Origin: Bacteriovoracaceae bacterium
GTDB taxonomy: Bacteria > Bdellovibrionota > UBA1018
Reading direction: 5' to 3'
NCBI GenBank assembly: GCA_947446835.1
Contig: CANFHS010000025.1
Span: forward strand, 1 to 15,400
DNA: 15,400 nt
How positions within the stretch are numbered: the stretch's first letter is position 1; the number at the start of each line of letters is the position of its first letter. The position numbers and the translations under genes are program-made. Shown in pieces: positions 1 to 6,980 of this stretch. The notes beneath the pieces were generated by a model. It saw only the letters and a list, made by a program, of their open reading frames with translations, had not been told where the DNA came from and searched no databases.

Positions 1-620
1 AGGTGGGGCGGAAGCGCCCGGAAGCCCAGGTCGTGCACCAGCCCGGCCAGGGCCACGTCCAGGACGTCCTCCATGGAGGAGGTACCGATCAGGAGCATGA
101 ACAGCGTGCCGAGCACGCTGACCTGCTGGAGGTGACCGCTGAGCGGGTCCTCCAGGTTCTTGAGCGACTTCAGGATGCGCTCGTAGGCGCTGGCCGAGTG
201 CAGCTTCTTGGATTGCTGGATCATCGAGTCCACCATCCTGGGCATCTGGCCGAGCGCCTCCTTGCGCCGCTGGCGGGCCTCGGGATCCGGATTGGCGAAG
301 TCCAGCTGCCGGAAATAGCCGATGACCGCAGCCTGGACCTCGGGAGATTCCGGCGCTGACGTGGACCGCGACGGGCGGGCCACTTCGGGAGCCAGGGCCG
401 AAGCCTGGCTGCCCGGGACCAGCAGGTGCTCGTCCTGGAACTTGGCCAGCGACTCCAGATCGGGCGCATTGAGCGTCTCGCCGCGGGCGCGGAACAGCAG
501 TCGCGTCTGGTGGATGGGCAGGAACAGGTACAGATCCGCCAGCAGCGGCTCACCCGCCCTGAGGGCGGCGCGGGGGTACAGGACGTACTGCCCCGGATCG
601 GTCTCGGTTGGCGTTTCCAT
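1..620 (-). CDS. HD-domain (probably HD-GYP) protein, N-terminal part, runs off window
   Basis: The visible 206 residues start at an ATG at 620 and continue past the window edge, so the C-terminus is missing. Residues about 11-70 form a compact N-terminal region (YPRAALRAGEPLLADLYLFL). Then comes a Ser/Pro-rich linker (about 75-95), a helical stretch, and from about 150 the beginning of an HD fold: H163 in a helix reading GHLQQVSVLG, then the metal-binding pair H196-D197 in LAGLVHDLGF. In HD-GYP enzymes these residues bind metal for cyclic-di-GMP hydrolysis; the GYP part would lie outside the window, so that activity is inferred. The order 'short N-terminal domain then HD' is, from memory, common in Bdellovibrio-type HD proteins. 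The gene begins 13 bp after the cold-shock gene stop, so co-transcription is likely. No strong ribosome site is visible before the ATG (GTGAAG, about 9 nt away, is the best), so the start is only moderately sure. Confidence 0.72.
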   Translation of the reverse strand, partial: METPTETDPGQYVLYPRAALRAGEPLLADLYLFLPIHQTRLLFRARGETLNAPDLESLAKFQDEHLLVPGSQASALAPEVARPSRSTSAPESPEVQAAVIGYFRQLDFANPDPEARQRRKEALGQMPRMVDSMIQQSKKLHSASAYERILKSLKNLEDPLSGHLQQVSVLGTLFMLLIGTSSMEDVLDVALAGLVHDLGFRALPPH

Positions 621-633
621 CGACGTCAGGGCT

Positions 634-837
634 TCACTGGACCGGGGCCACGTTCTGGGCCTGGGGTCCCTTGGGCCCTTCATAGACGTCGAACTCGACC
701 TCCATGCCCTCGATCAGGGTCTTGTGCCCGTCCGCCTGGATCGCGGTGTAGTGCACGAAAATCTCGTTTCCGTCCGCCCGCTCAATGAATCCAAATCCCT
801 TGGAGTCGTTGAACCATTTCACTTTGCCGAAAGCCAT
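634..837 (-). CDS. Cold-shock domain protein (CspA family)
   Basis: A 67-residue single-domain cold-shock protein, the normal length for the CspA family. It binds single-stranded RNA or DNA through two surface motifs, both present: RNP1 as KGFGFI (residues 13-18) and RNP2 as IFVHY (26-30; VFVHF is the usual form). The start MAFGKVKWFND is typical. Such proteins act in the cytoplasm as RNA chaperones, but whether this copy is cold-induced cannot be told from sequence. The ATG at 837 is preceded by a purine-rich GAGGTGGGGGG stretch, somewhat far (about 7-17 nt) from the start. The gene lies 106 bp downstream of the FtsB-like gene and 13 bp upstream of the HD-domain gene, and is read in the same direction as both. 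Identification is secure; which paralogue it is cannot be decided. Confidence 0.96.
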   Translation of the reverse strand: MAFGKVKWFNDSKGFGFIERADGNEIFVHYTAIQADGHKTLIEGMEVEFDVYEGPKGPQAQNVAPVQ

Positions 838-857
838 CAGTGGCCCCCCACCTCTTC

Positions 858-886
858 AGTGTGCCGAGGGCGGCTTCACGTGTCAA
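858..886 (-). promoter_or_regulatory. Candidate promoter for the cold-shock gene
   Basis: On the minus strand a perfect -35 box TTGACA (886-881) is followed after 17 nt by CACACT (863-858), a poor three-of-six match to TATAAT. Transcription would begin near 851 and give a very short leader, so the -10 assignment is doubtful. The box lies directly downstream of the 13-bp repeat array. Confidence 0.35.
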
Positions 887-905
887 AGCAAAGCACGAAC
901 GCGGT

Positions 906-957
906 CAATCCGCCTTTTCAATCCGCCTTTTCAATCCGCCTTTTCAATCCGCCTTTT
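906..957. repeat. Perfect tandem repeat, 4 x 13 bp
   Basis: Four exact head-to-tail copies of CAATCCGCCTTTT fill 906-918, 919-931, 932-944 and 945-957. On the minus strand the unit reads AAAAGGCGGATTG. The copy nearest the FtsB-like gene supplies its last codons (Lys-Lys-Ala-Asp), and the junction to the next copy supplies its TGA stop. The other three copies are intergenic, upstream of the cold-shock promoter. Because the stop lies at the first junction, losing or gaining the outer copies would not change the protein. Confidence 0.97.
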
Positions 958-1264
958 TGGACGCGGACGCCGCGGTGAAGTCGAAGATGATCTCGTCGCT
1001 GGCGGCGTAACCCAGCGTCCTGCGGATTTCGCGTTCCTGGGCGATGCGGCTCTTCTCCAGCCGCACGCTCTCGGTATCGAGGCCGGCAATCTGGGTCTCC
1101 AGCTCCTGGACCTTCTGCTGCTTGCCGGACAGAAGGCTGGCCAGGCGGAACGCCTGGATGATTCCAGGCGTTCCGCCCCAATGGGCCAGGATTCCGGTCA
1201 AAAGGAGAACCCAGATTCCGAAGACCAAACCCCAGGTGCGACTCGGTGTCAGGCCTTCGTTCAT
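944..1264 (-). CDS. ftsB: FtsB/DivIC-like septum formation protein
   Basis: A 106-residue bitopic membrane protein with the layout of FtsB/DivIC: a short cytoplasmic start, one membrane helix (about residues 11-30, WGLVFGIWVLLLTGIL), a charged coiled coil (about 45-82, KQQKVQELETQIAGLDTESV), and the family's C-terminal turn, here RTLGYAASDEIIFDF (about 83-97). FtsB works with FtsL and FtsQ in the periplasm to activate septal peptidoglycan synthesis at division. The gene starts at ATG 1264 with a good GAGGAAGGGA ribosome site, only 12 bp after the enolase stop. The eno-ftsB order is widespread in proteobacteria and supports the call. The last four residues and the stop come from the 13-bp tandem repeat, so the extreme C-terminus is probably not conserved. 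Confidence 0.88.
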   Translation of the reverse strand: MNEGLTPSRTWGLVFGIWVLLLTGILAHWGGTPGIIQAFRLASLLSGKQQKVQELETQIAGLDTESVRLEKSRIAQEREIRRTLGYAASDEIIFDFTAASASKKAD

Positions 1265-1276
1265 GGGTTCCCTTCC

Positions 1277-2611
1277 TCAAAGTCTCGCAGCCAGGCCGCG
1301 GAAGGCCTGGGCGCCTGCGAAGTGGGCCGATCCACCCAGTTCTTCCTCGATGCGGATCAGCTGGTTGTATTTGGCGATCCGGTCGGTCCGGGAGGCCGAA
1401 CCGGTCTTGATCTGGCCGCAGTCCGTCCCCACCGCGAGCTCCGCGATGAAGGTGTCCTCGGTCTCGCCCGAACGGTGCGAGGTGATCTGGCTGTAACCCG
1501 CCTGGGCGGCCATCTTCATGGTCTCCAGGGTCTCGGTCACGGTGCCGATCTGGTTCAGCTTGATCAGGATGGAGTTGGCCACCTTCTTGTCGATCCCCTG
1601 CTTCAGGAACACCGGATTGGTCACGAAGAGGTCATCACCGACCAGCTGCAGCTGCGAGCCCAGGGCCTTCGTCAGCTCGCTCCAGCCTTCCCAGTCGTGC
1701 TCGGCCAGACCATCTTCAATCGAAATGATAGGATAGTTCTTGGCCCACTGGCTATAGACGGCGATCATTTCCTTGGCCGAAAGCTTCTTGCCTTCGAACC
1801 GGTAGGTGCCGTCCTTGTCGGCGAACTCACTGGCGGCGCAGTCCAGCGCCAGGAAAATGTCGCGGCCCGGCTGGTAGCCCGCGGCGCGGATGGCCGTCAT
1901 GATGGCCTGGATGGCCTGCTCGTGCGGATTTTCGCCGGGGAATGCCGGGGCAAAACCGCCCTCGTCGCCCACGCCGGTCGAAAGGCCCTGGTCGTGAAGG
2001 GTCTTCTTCAGGGCATGGAACACTTCAGCGCCCGCGCGCAGGGCTTCCGAAAATTTCGGGAAACCTACCGGCACGATCATGAATTCCTGGATGGCCAGGC
2101 CGTTGTCGGCGTGCTTGCCGCCGTTGACGATGTTCATGAGCGGCACAGGAAGCGTCGTGGCTTTGGTGCCCAGGGTTTCGCCCACCAGGCGGAACAGCGA
2201 GCGGCCTTCAGCCTGCGCCACGGCGCGGGCATAAGCCATGCTCACGCCGAGGATGGCGTTGGCGCCCAGCTTGCTCTTGGTGGGGGTGCCGTCCAGATCG
2301 CAGAGGAGGCGATCGAGCGCGGCCTGGTTGGCCACCTCGCGCCCTTCGAGCGACGGAGCGATGGCCTCGCGCACGTTGCGGACGGCGTGGAGCACGCCTT
2401 TGCCGACATACCGCTTCTTGTCGCCATCACGGAGTTCGAGGGCTTCGCCCTCGCCCGTCGAGGCGCCGGAGGGCACGATGGCCCGTCCCAGGATGGGAGC
2501 ACCGGCATGGGCCGGATGTTCCAGCGTCAGCTCGACTTCCACCGTGGGAAAACCGCGGGAGTCGAGAACTTCACGAGCGTGGACCTTCAGGATTCGAGTG
2601 GTTTTGAGCAT
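1277..2611 (-). CDS. eno: Enolase (phosphopyruvate hydratase)
   Basis: Full-length enolase of 444 residues (most bacterial forms are about 430). It converts 2-phosphoglycerate to phosphoenolpyruvate in glycolysis and is a cytoplasmic Mg-dependent enzyme. Visible landmarks in order: N-terminal REVLDSRGFPTVEVE (13-27), the mobile loop PSGASTGEGEALELRDG (47-63), general acid E217 in GDEGGFAPA, metal ligands D257, E299 (SIED) and D326 (VGDD), catalytic base K351 inside the signature ILIKLNQIGTVTET (348-361), and SHRSGETEDTFIAELAVG (378-395). The usual SGEMED or SGETED motif is intact, so the enzyme should be active. ATG 2611 is preceded by GGGAGG about 9 nt upstream. The gene lies 52 bp downstream of the transhydrogenase gene and 12 bp upstream of ftsB. 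Confidence 0.99.
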   Translation of the reverse strand: MLKTTRILKVHAREVLDSRGFPTVEVELTLEHPAHAGAPILGRAIVPSGASTGEGEALELRDGDKKRYVGKGVLHAVRNVREAIAPSLEGREVANQAALDRLLCDLDGTPTKSKLGANAILGVSMAYARAVAQAEGRSLFRLVGETLGTKATTLPVPLMNIVNGGKHADNGLAIQEFMIVPVGFPKFSEALRAGAEVFHALKKTLHDQGLSTGVGDEGGFAPAFPGENPHEQAIQAIMTAIRAAGYQPGRDIFLALDCAASEFADKDGTYRFEGKKLSAKEMIAVYSQWAKNYPIISIEDGLAEHDWEGWSELTKALGSQLQLVGDDLFVTNPVFLKQGIDKKVANSILIKLNQIGTVTETLETMKMAAQAGYSQITSHRSGETEDTFIAELAVGTDCGQIKTGSASRTDRIAKYNQLIRIEEELGGSAHFAGAQAFRGLAARL

Positions 2612-2663
2612 GCCCCGGAACCTCCCACATGATGCGCCGCAACAGCAAGCGCGGCTGTCGGGT

Positions 2664-4133
2664 TCAGCGGGTGCGGGTCAGTCGTGCGATCTGGTTGAAC
2701 GCGTGAAAGGCCGCCATCTTGTACGCTTCGGCCAGCGTCGGGTAGTTGAAGACGCTGCGGATGAAATAGCGGACGTCTCCGTCGAGGGCCATCACGGCCT
2801 GACCGATGTGGATCAGGTCGGCGGCGCTGTCGCCGATGATGTGCACACCCAGGATCTTCAGCGTCTTGCGGTCCACCAGCATCTTGAGCAGACCCCAGCG
2901 GTCGCCCACGATCTGACCGCGCGCCAGCTCCCCGTAGGTGCTGCGACCCACGACGAAGTCCGCGCCTTCGGCCACGAGCTGCTCCTCGGTCTTGCCGATC
3001 ATCGAGATCTCGGGAATGGTGTAGATGCCGTACGGGTACTCGGTGGGCATCTCGACCACGATGGCCTTGCCCTCACGGTCCAGCCCGAAAGCATGGCTGC
3101 AGGCGATGCGCCCCTGCTCATACGAGGTGGCCGCCAGGGCCGGCGCCCCGACCACGTCGCCCACCGCGTAGATGGAGGGCACGGCCGTCTGGAAGTGCCT
3201 GCTGACCTGGACCAGTCCACGCTCGTTGACCTGGACGCCCAGCTCCTGGAGCCCCAGACCCTGCGTGTTGCCCTTGCGGCCCAGGCACACGAGCACCTGC
3301 TCGGCGTCGATCTTGCGGCCGTTGGACAGATGCACGCGGGCGGTCCGGGTGCGGCTACCCTTGCGCGAGCGGATCTCGACCCGGGTGGCGTCGCACTCCA
3401 GCGCCATCTCGACGCCGTCATGCTCCAGCCGGCCGATGAGCTGCGCCGAGATCTCGCGATCCACCGAAGCCAGGATGCGGGGACGCTTGTCCACCAGCGT
3501 GACCCGCGTTCCCGCGATCGAGAAGATGGAGGCGTACTCGGAGCCGATGACGCCCGCCCCGATCACCACCATCGAGCGCGGCAACTTCTTCAGGCCGAGG
3601 ATGGAGTTGGAGTCGTGGACCAGGGAAGGGTCGACCATGAGGTGCGGGTAGAACTCGGGACTCGACCCGGTGGCCACGAAGATGAAGGCAGCCTCGAGCT
3701 GCCGGACGGAGGAGCCGGAGGTCACCTCGACCGTGTGCGGGCCCGTGATGCGGGCGCGGCCCTGCAGCAGCTTCACCTCGTTGCGCTCCAGGCGCTCACG
3801 GATGATTTCCGCCTCGGCCAGGACCACCCGGTCACGGCGCTGCCACAGGCGCCGCAGGTCGGGCAGCTGGCCCCGAGCCCGCTTGCCCGTCGAAACCGGC
3901 GCGCCCTGGGTCTCCTGCCCGAGCTTGCCACGCGAGCTCATGCTGAAGCGGTACACCGACTCCCGCAGGGACTTGGAAGGAATGGTGCCGTACTGGACGC
4001 AGGCACCGCCCACTTCGGGGTGCTCTTCCACGATGACCACGTTCAGGCCGGCCTTGGCGCCCTGGAGGGCTGCCCGCTGGCCGGCGGGGCCGGAACCGAT
4101 CAGGATGAGGTCATACTTGGAGGTGTCTGCCAT
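2664..4133 (-). CDS. sthA: Si-specific NAD(P)(+) transhydrogenase, SthA-like flavoprotein
   Basis: A 489-residue two-dinucleotide-binding flavoprotein. The FAD-binding GSGPAG (13-18), NAD(P)-binding GAGVIGSEYASIF (192-204), second FAD motif YAVGDVVGAPALA (322-334) and a C-terminal dimerisation domain are all present. The site equivalent to the redox disulfide of lipoamide dehydrogenase reads GGACVQYGTIPSK (43-54): the first cysteine (C45) is kept, the second is Thr (T50). The C-terminal segment reads FNYPTLAEAYK (462-472) instead of the His-Glu HPTLSE motif. Both features mark the soluble transhydrogenase SthA, which moves hydride between NADPH and NAD+, rather than a disulfide reductase. ATG 4133 follows the ATPase gene stop by 24 bp; no clear ribosome site is visible and a run of six T lies just upstream. 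A related flavoprotein of other specificity is possible but less likely. Confidence 0.9.
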   Translation of the reverse strand: MADTSKYDLILIGSGPAGQRAALQGAKAGLNVVIVEEHPEVGGACVQYGTIPSKSLRESVYRFSMSSRGKLGQETQGAPVSTGKRARGQLPDLRRLWQRRDRVVLAEAEIIRERLERNEVKLLQGRARITGPHTVEVTSGSSVRQLEAAFIFVATGSSPEFYPHLMVDPSLVHDSNSILGLKKLPRSMVVIGAGVIGSEYASIFSIAGTRVTLVDKRPRILASVDREISAQLIGRLEHDGVEMALECDATRVEIRSRKGSRTRTARVHLSNGRKIDAEQVLVCLGRKGNTQGLGLQELGVQVNERGLVQVSRHFQTAVPSIYAVGDVVGAPALAATSYEQGRIACSHAFGLDREGKAIVVEMPTEYPYGIYTIPEISMIGKTEEQLVAEGADFVVGRSTYGELARGQIVGDRWGLLKMLVDRKTLKILGVHIIGDSAADLIHIGQAVMALDGDVRYFIRSVFNYPTLAEAYKMAAFHAFNQIARLTRTR

Positions 4134-4157
4134 GGAAAAAAGATCCGGGAGTAGAGC

Positions 4158-5255
4158 TCATTTCGGAGCGAGGAACTTCTCCCGGGCAAACGGGAGCCGG
4201 TTCAGCTCGATCTCGTCCATGAAGCTCGGGATATAGCCGGTCGGAAGGATTTCGCCCACCACTTTTCCGTCGGCCGAACGCCCCTGCTGCACAAACCGGT
4301 AGATATCGCGCAGCTGGTAGCGGTCCTGGCCGTCCAGCTCGGGAACGACCTCCGAAACATGGGTCACCTTGCGGGAGCCGTCGTTGAAGCGCCGGCATTG
4401 GACCACGATCTGGACTGCCGAGGCGATCTGCCGGCGGATGGCCGAAGGCGGAATCTGGGTCTCGCCCATCATGGCCAGGGTTTCCAGCCTCGACAGCGCG
4501 TCGTAGGGGGTGTTGGCGTGGGTGGTGCCCATCGAGCCCCCGTGGCCGGTGTTCATGGCGGTGATCAGGTCCAGGGCTTCGGGCCCCCGCACCTCGCCCA
4601 CCACGATGCGGTCGGGCCTGAGCCTCAGCGCCGAACGGAGCAGGTCGCGGATGGTCACTTCGCCCTTGCCCATCGGGTCGGCGTTGCGCGTCTCGAAGAA
4701 GAGCACGTGCTCGGTACGGATCTTGAGCTCGGACGAGTCCTCGATGACCAGCAGCCGCTGCTTGCCCGGGATGCGCGAGCCCAGCACGTTCAGGAACGTG
4801 GTCTTGCCCGAGCCGGTGCCACCCGAGACGATCACGTTGCGGGCCAGATAGACGCACACGTCCAGGAAACGGGCCGCGTCCTTGGACAGCGAGCCCCGTT
4901 CGATCAGGTCCACGAAGGTGGGCGAGCTGCGCGAAAACTTGCGGATCGAAAGCGTGGTGCCCCTGCGGGAGCACGGCGGGATGACCGCGGCCACGCGCGA
5001 ACCGTCCGGCAGACGCGCGTCGAGCATGGGATTCTCGTCGTCGATGCGGCGGCCCACGAACTGGGCGATGTTCCTGACCGCAGCCAGCAGTGCCTGCTCG
5101 TCGGTGAACCGCGCGGCGGTCTTCTCGAGCAACCCGCGCCGCTCCACGAAGACTTCGCCCGGGCCGTTGACCATGACCTCGCTGACGGTATCGTCCTCGA
5201 GGAAGCCACGGATGGGCTCCAGGAAGACCGAGACTGACTCGTCGAAGACGCCCAA
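4158..5255 (-). CDS. CpaF/TadA-type secretion ATPase
   Basis: A 365-residue ATPase of the type II/IV secretion and Tad pilus superfamily. In order: an N-terminal domain (about 1-115, with SEVMVNGPGEVFVERRG), Walker A GGTGSGKT (145-152), Asp box IEDSSEL (171-177), Walker B RIVVGE (216-221), and His box GHGGSMGTTHAN (237-248). All catalytic motifs are intact. CpaF hexamers power assembly of Tad-type pili at the inner membrane. No pilin, TadB/TadC platform or secretin gene is seen within this window, so its partner machine is unknown. The start is unusual: the first possible codon is TTG 5255, 3 nt after the cupredoxin stop and in the same reading frame; the first in-frame ATG would cut into the N-terminal domain (residue 28). 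Ribosome site is weak, which suggests translational coupling to the gene upstream. The protein is shorter than the roughly 450-residue CpaF proteins and lacks their long N-terminal extension. Confidence 0.9.
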   Translation of the reverse strand: MGVFDESVSVFLEPIRGFLEDDTVSEVMVNGPGEVFVERRGLLEKTAARFTDEQALLAAVRNIAQFVGRRIDDENPMLDARLPDGSRVAAVIPPCSRRGTTLSIRKFSRSSPTFVDLIERGSLSKDAARFLDVCVYLARNVIVSGGTGSGKTTFLNVLGSRIPGKQRLLVIEDSSELKIRTEHVLFFETRNADPMGKGEVTIRDLLRSALRLRPDRIVVGEVRGPEALDLITAMNTGHGGSMGTTHANTPYDALSRLETLAMMGETQIPPSAIRRQIASAVQIVVQCRRFNDGSRKVTHVSEVVPELDGQDRYQLRDIYRFVQQGRSADGKVVGEILPTGYIPSFMDEIELNRLPFAREKFLAPK

Positions 5256-5258
5256 GGA

Positions 5259-5894
5259 TCAGGATCCCATCAGCTCGCGCACCACCAGCATGCCTTCCAT
5301 GCCGTTGATGGGGCAGTAGAAGCGGTGCCGCCCCGGTTCGCTCGGGGTGAAGGTGATCTCCTCGATGCGCTGGCTGCGGATCTGCTTGCGGACCTGGAAG
5401 CTGTCCAGGAGGATGCAAAGCGTGCTGCGCGAGGCGCCGGTCACGAAGAGCCGCACCGGAACATCGCGGTTCACGAAGATGGTCTTGGGGAAGAAACCCA
5501 GGTCGCCGGCGATGATGGCCACTTCCTGGACCCCTTTGCGCTTCAGGCCCAGCGCGGCCATTTCAGGGCTGTTGGCCGGGGTCAGCCGTCCAGGCTCGCG
5601 GGGAGCCGCCGTGGACACGCCTTCGCGCTCCGAGAATTCGCCGATCCGGAGGCTGGCGGGCGACCGCGTTCCGGCGGGTACCGCCTCGTCGACCGCATCG
5701 GCCTCCTCGCCGGGCTTGATCACGTCCAGCGCGCGGACCTTGGCCGGAGCCCGGCCGAAGCGGGACTCGGGAAAGATCTCCTCGCGCTCGGCGAAGGCGG
5801 CCGTGGAGTGGAACCCCAGAAGGAGCGTCAACGCGCCGACGGCCCGGGACAGCACCCAAAATTTTCCGTATTTCCTGTCGAATCCCTTTTCCAT
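5259..5894 (-). CDS. Exported cupredoxin-like protein
   Basis: A 211-residue protein with a basic N-terminus and hydrophobic core (about 1-35, ending TAAFA) that looks like a signal peptide, a low-complexity acidic/Pro-rich middle (about 36-120), and a C-terminal cupredoxin-like beta-sandwich (about 122-207). The latter shows the family run GDLGFFPKTIFVNRDVPVRL (130-149), STLCILLDSF (157-166) and FTPSEPGRHRFYCPINGMEG (182-201), similar to plastocyanin-like and EfeO-type domains. Possible metal ligands are C160, H190, C194, M199 and M202, but the canonical histidine after the second Cys is Asn (N197), so copper binding is uncertain. ATG 5894 has a strong GGGAGGAG site 5 nt away. The gene lies 64 bp after the STAS/zinc-ribbon gene and is followed at once by the ATPase gene. 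An envelope location is inferred from the signal peptide. Confidence 0.75.
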   Translation of the reverse strand: MEKGFDRKYGKFWVLSRAVGALTLLLGFHSTAAFAEREEIFPESRFGRAPAKVRALDVIKPGEEADAVDEAVPAGTRSPASLRIGEFSEREGVSTAAPREPGRLTPANSPEMAALGLKRKGVQEVAIIAGDLGFFPKTIFVNRDVPVRLFVTGASRSTLCILLDSFQVRKQIRSQRIEEITFTPSEPGRHRFYCPINGMEGMLVVRELMGS

Positions 5895-5958
5895 GGACTC
5901 CTCCCGTCATGGAAGGATCGGAAATTCCGGGCCCCGACTTGAGGGCCTCCGGGCGGAT

Positions 5959-6426
5959 TCAGCCCTTCTTCAGGAAGCCGAAGTACTCGTCCGGGAAGTC
6001 GTCCAGGTGCGCCGAACCGCCGCATTTGGGGCAGTCGAGCGGCGGCACCTCGAAGCCCGCCTTGCGAAGGGCTTCGACCCGGAAGAACCCGACCAGGTCG
6101 GAGTGGCACGCGTCGCACGAGAACGGAACCATGACCGACTCGACCTTGGCTCCGGCCAGGGAGCCCTGGGTCTGGTTGAAGTGCTCCACCACCGCCGTGG
6201 AGCATTCGTGGAACGTGACCGGAATCTTCTGCCCCTGCACGGCCTGGAAGAACTTGAACCAGGCTTTGACCCCCATCGAGTTGATGCGGACCACGCCTTT
6301 GCAGTGGACGTGCAGCTCCTTGACCTTCCTGGGGTCGATGGCCTCGAGCCGGAAGGTCTCGTCGACGGTCCCCAGGAACCGGAGATTCAGACGGGTTCCC
6401 TGCTGTTCCGCTTCCGCCTTGAACAT
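5959..6426 (-). CDS. STAS-like domain plus zinc-ribbon protein
   Basis: A 155-residue cytoplasmic protein in two parts. Residues about 10-100 resemble a STAS (anti-sigma-factor antagonist-like) fold: a strand (VKELHVHCKG), then VRINSMGVKAWFKFFQ (46-61), where S50 sits where SpoIIAA-type proteins carry the phosphorylated serine, then IPVTFHECSTAVVEHFN (68-84). Residues about 101-155 carry two paired cysteines, CDAC (104-107) and CPKC (132-135), as expected for a zinc ribbon. STAS proteins usually act by binding a partner in a regulatory switch; no kinase or anti-sigma partner is visible here. The ATG at 6426 has GGTGAAG just upstream and lies 4 bp after the stop of the coiled-coil gene, which argues for coupled expression. 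In-frame sequence upstream of this ATG is overlap with that gene and unlikely to be used. Confidence 0.7.
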   Translation of the reverse strand: MFKAEAEQQGTRLNLRFLGTVDETFRLEAIDPRKVKELHVHCKGVVRINSMGVKAWFKFFQAVQGQKIPVTFHECSTAVVEHFNQTQGSLAGAKVESVMVPFSCDACHSDLVGFFRVEALRKAGFEVPPLDCPKCGGSAHLDDFPDEYFGFLKKG

Positions 6427-6430
6427 GGCT

Positions 6431-6910
6431 TCACCGCTGCCCGGCCAGCTCGGCCTTGAGTTGCTCGATGGTCCGGTCCCGGGCCAGGAGCTGCTCCTCG
6501 GCCTCGATCCTGGCGCGCCCCAGGTCCTTGCTCCGCTGCTCCAGTCCACGCAGCGCGGCCTCGGCCTGGCGCATCTGCTCGCGCTCGGCGCGGATCATGC
6601 CGCTGGCCTGCTCGCGCAGCTGCAAGGCCTTCTGGACCGCCGACGAAAGCTCGGCCTTGAGACCCAGCAGCTCGTGGCTGCGTTCCACGGCTTCGGCCTC
6701 GAGTTGCGCCACACGCGCCTCGGTCTTCTCCTTTTCCTCGCGCAGCCGCCGCAGGTCGGACTGGCAGTCCCGCGCCAGCTGCTGGGAGCGGATGCGTTCC
6801 TCGATCATCTCGTTCTCGAGGGTCTGGTTGCGCTCGCCCATTTCCTGGACCGCGCGCCTGAGCCAGTCGATGGAAGAAAGAAGGGCATCCGTGCCACGAT
6901 CTTGGGTCAT
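6431..6910 (-). CDS. Coiled-coil protein of unknown function
   Basis: A 159-residue protein composed almost wholly of charged heptad-like repeats rich in Glu, Arg, Gln, Leu and Ala from about residue 25 to the end (for example EKEKTEARVAQLEAEAVE). It has no signal peptide, membrane helix or catalytic motif, so a cytoplasmic rod-shaped or scaffold protein is the most that can be said. I chose ATG 6910 because GGAAAG lies 4 nt upstream; an in-frame TTG at 6949 would add 13 residues but lacks such a site. It is the first gene of the minus-strand run and is followed after 4 bp by the STAS/zinc-ribbon gene, so the two proteins are probable partners. I do not recognise the family. Confidence 0.72.
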   Translation of the reverse strand: MTQDRGTDALLSSIDWLRRAVQEMGERNQTLENEMIEERIRSQQLARDCQSDLRRLREEKEKTEARVAQLEAEAVERSHELLGLKAELSSAVQKALQLREQASGMIRAEREQMRQAEAALRGLEQRSKDLGRARIEAEEQLLARDRTIEQLKAELAGQR

Positions 6911-6963
6911 CTGCTTTCCAGTCTGAGGCCGTCCGAGGATCCAAGTCAAACGGGCCGTGGAAG

Positions 6964-6980
6964 TGTCTGAAAACCAGACA
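6964..6980. promoter_or_regulatory. Inverted repeat TGTCTG-N5-CAGACA, candidate operator
   Basis: A perfect 6-bp dyad (6964-6969 and 6975-6980) with a 5-nt centre lies 54 bp upstream of the coiled-coil gene start. It is not directly followed by a T-run (the seven Ts at 6989-6996 come 8 nt later on the plus strand, where no gene lies upstream), so a protein-binding site is more likely than a terminator. Confidence 0.35.

Noticed and set aside
906..957. CRISPR array
   Set aside because: The 13-bp units are directly adjacent with no spacers, and no cas genes are present.
785..2632. Long plus-strand open frame opposite eno and ftsB
   Set aside because: It lies antisense to enolase and its translation has no recognisable domain. 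High GC makes long shadow frames common.
2238..4154. Long plus-strand open frame opposite sthA
   Set aside because: The minus strand encodes a full, well-conserved flavoprotein over the same bases; the plus reading is low-complexity.
4111..5418. 435-residue minus-strand frame overlapping the CpaF-type ATPase
   Set aside because: It is out of frame with the ATPase, rich in Arg/Pro/Gly/His and lacks any motif.
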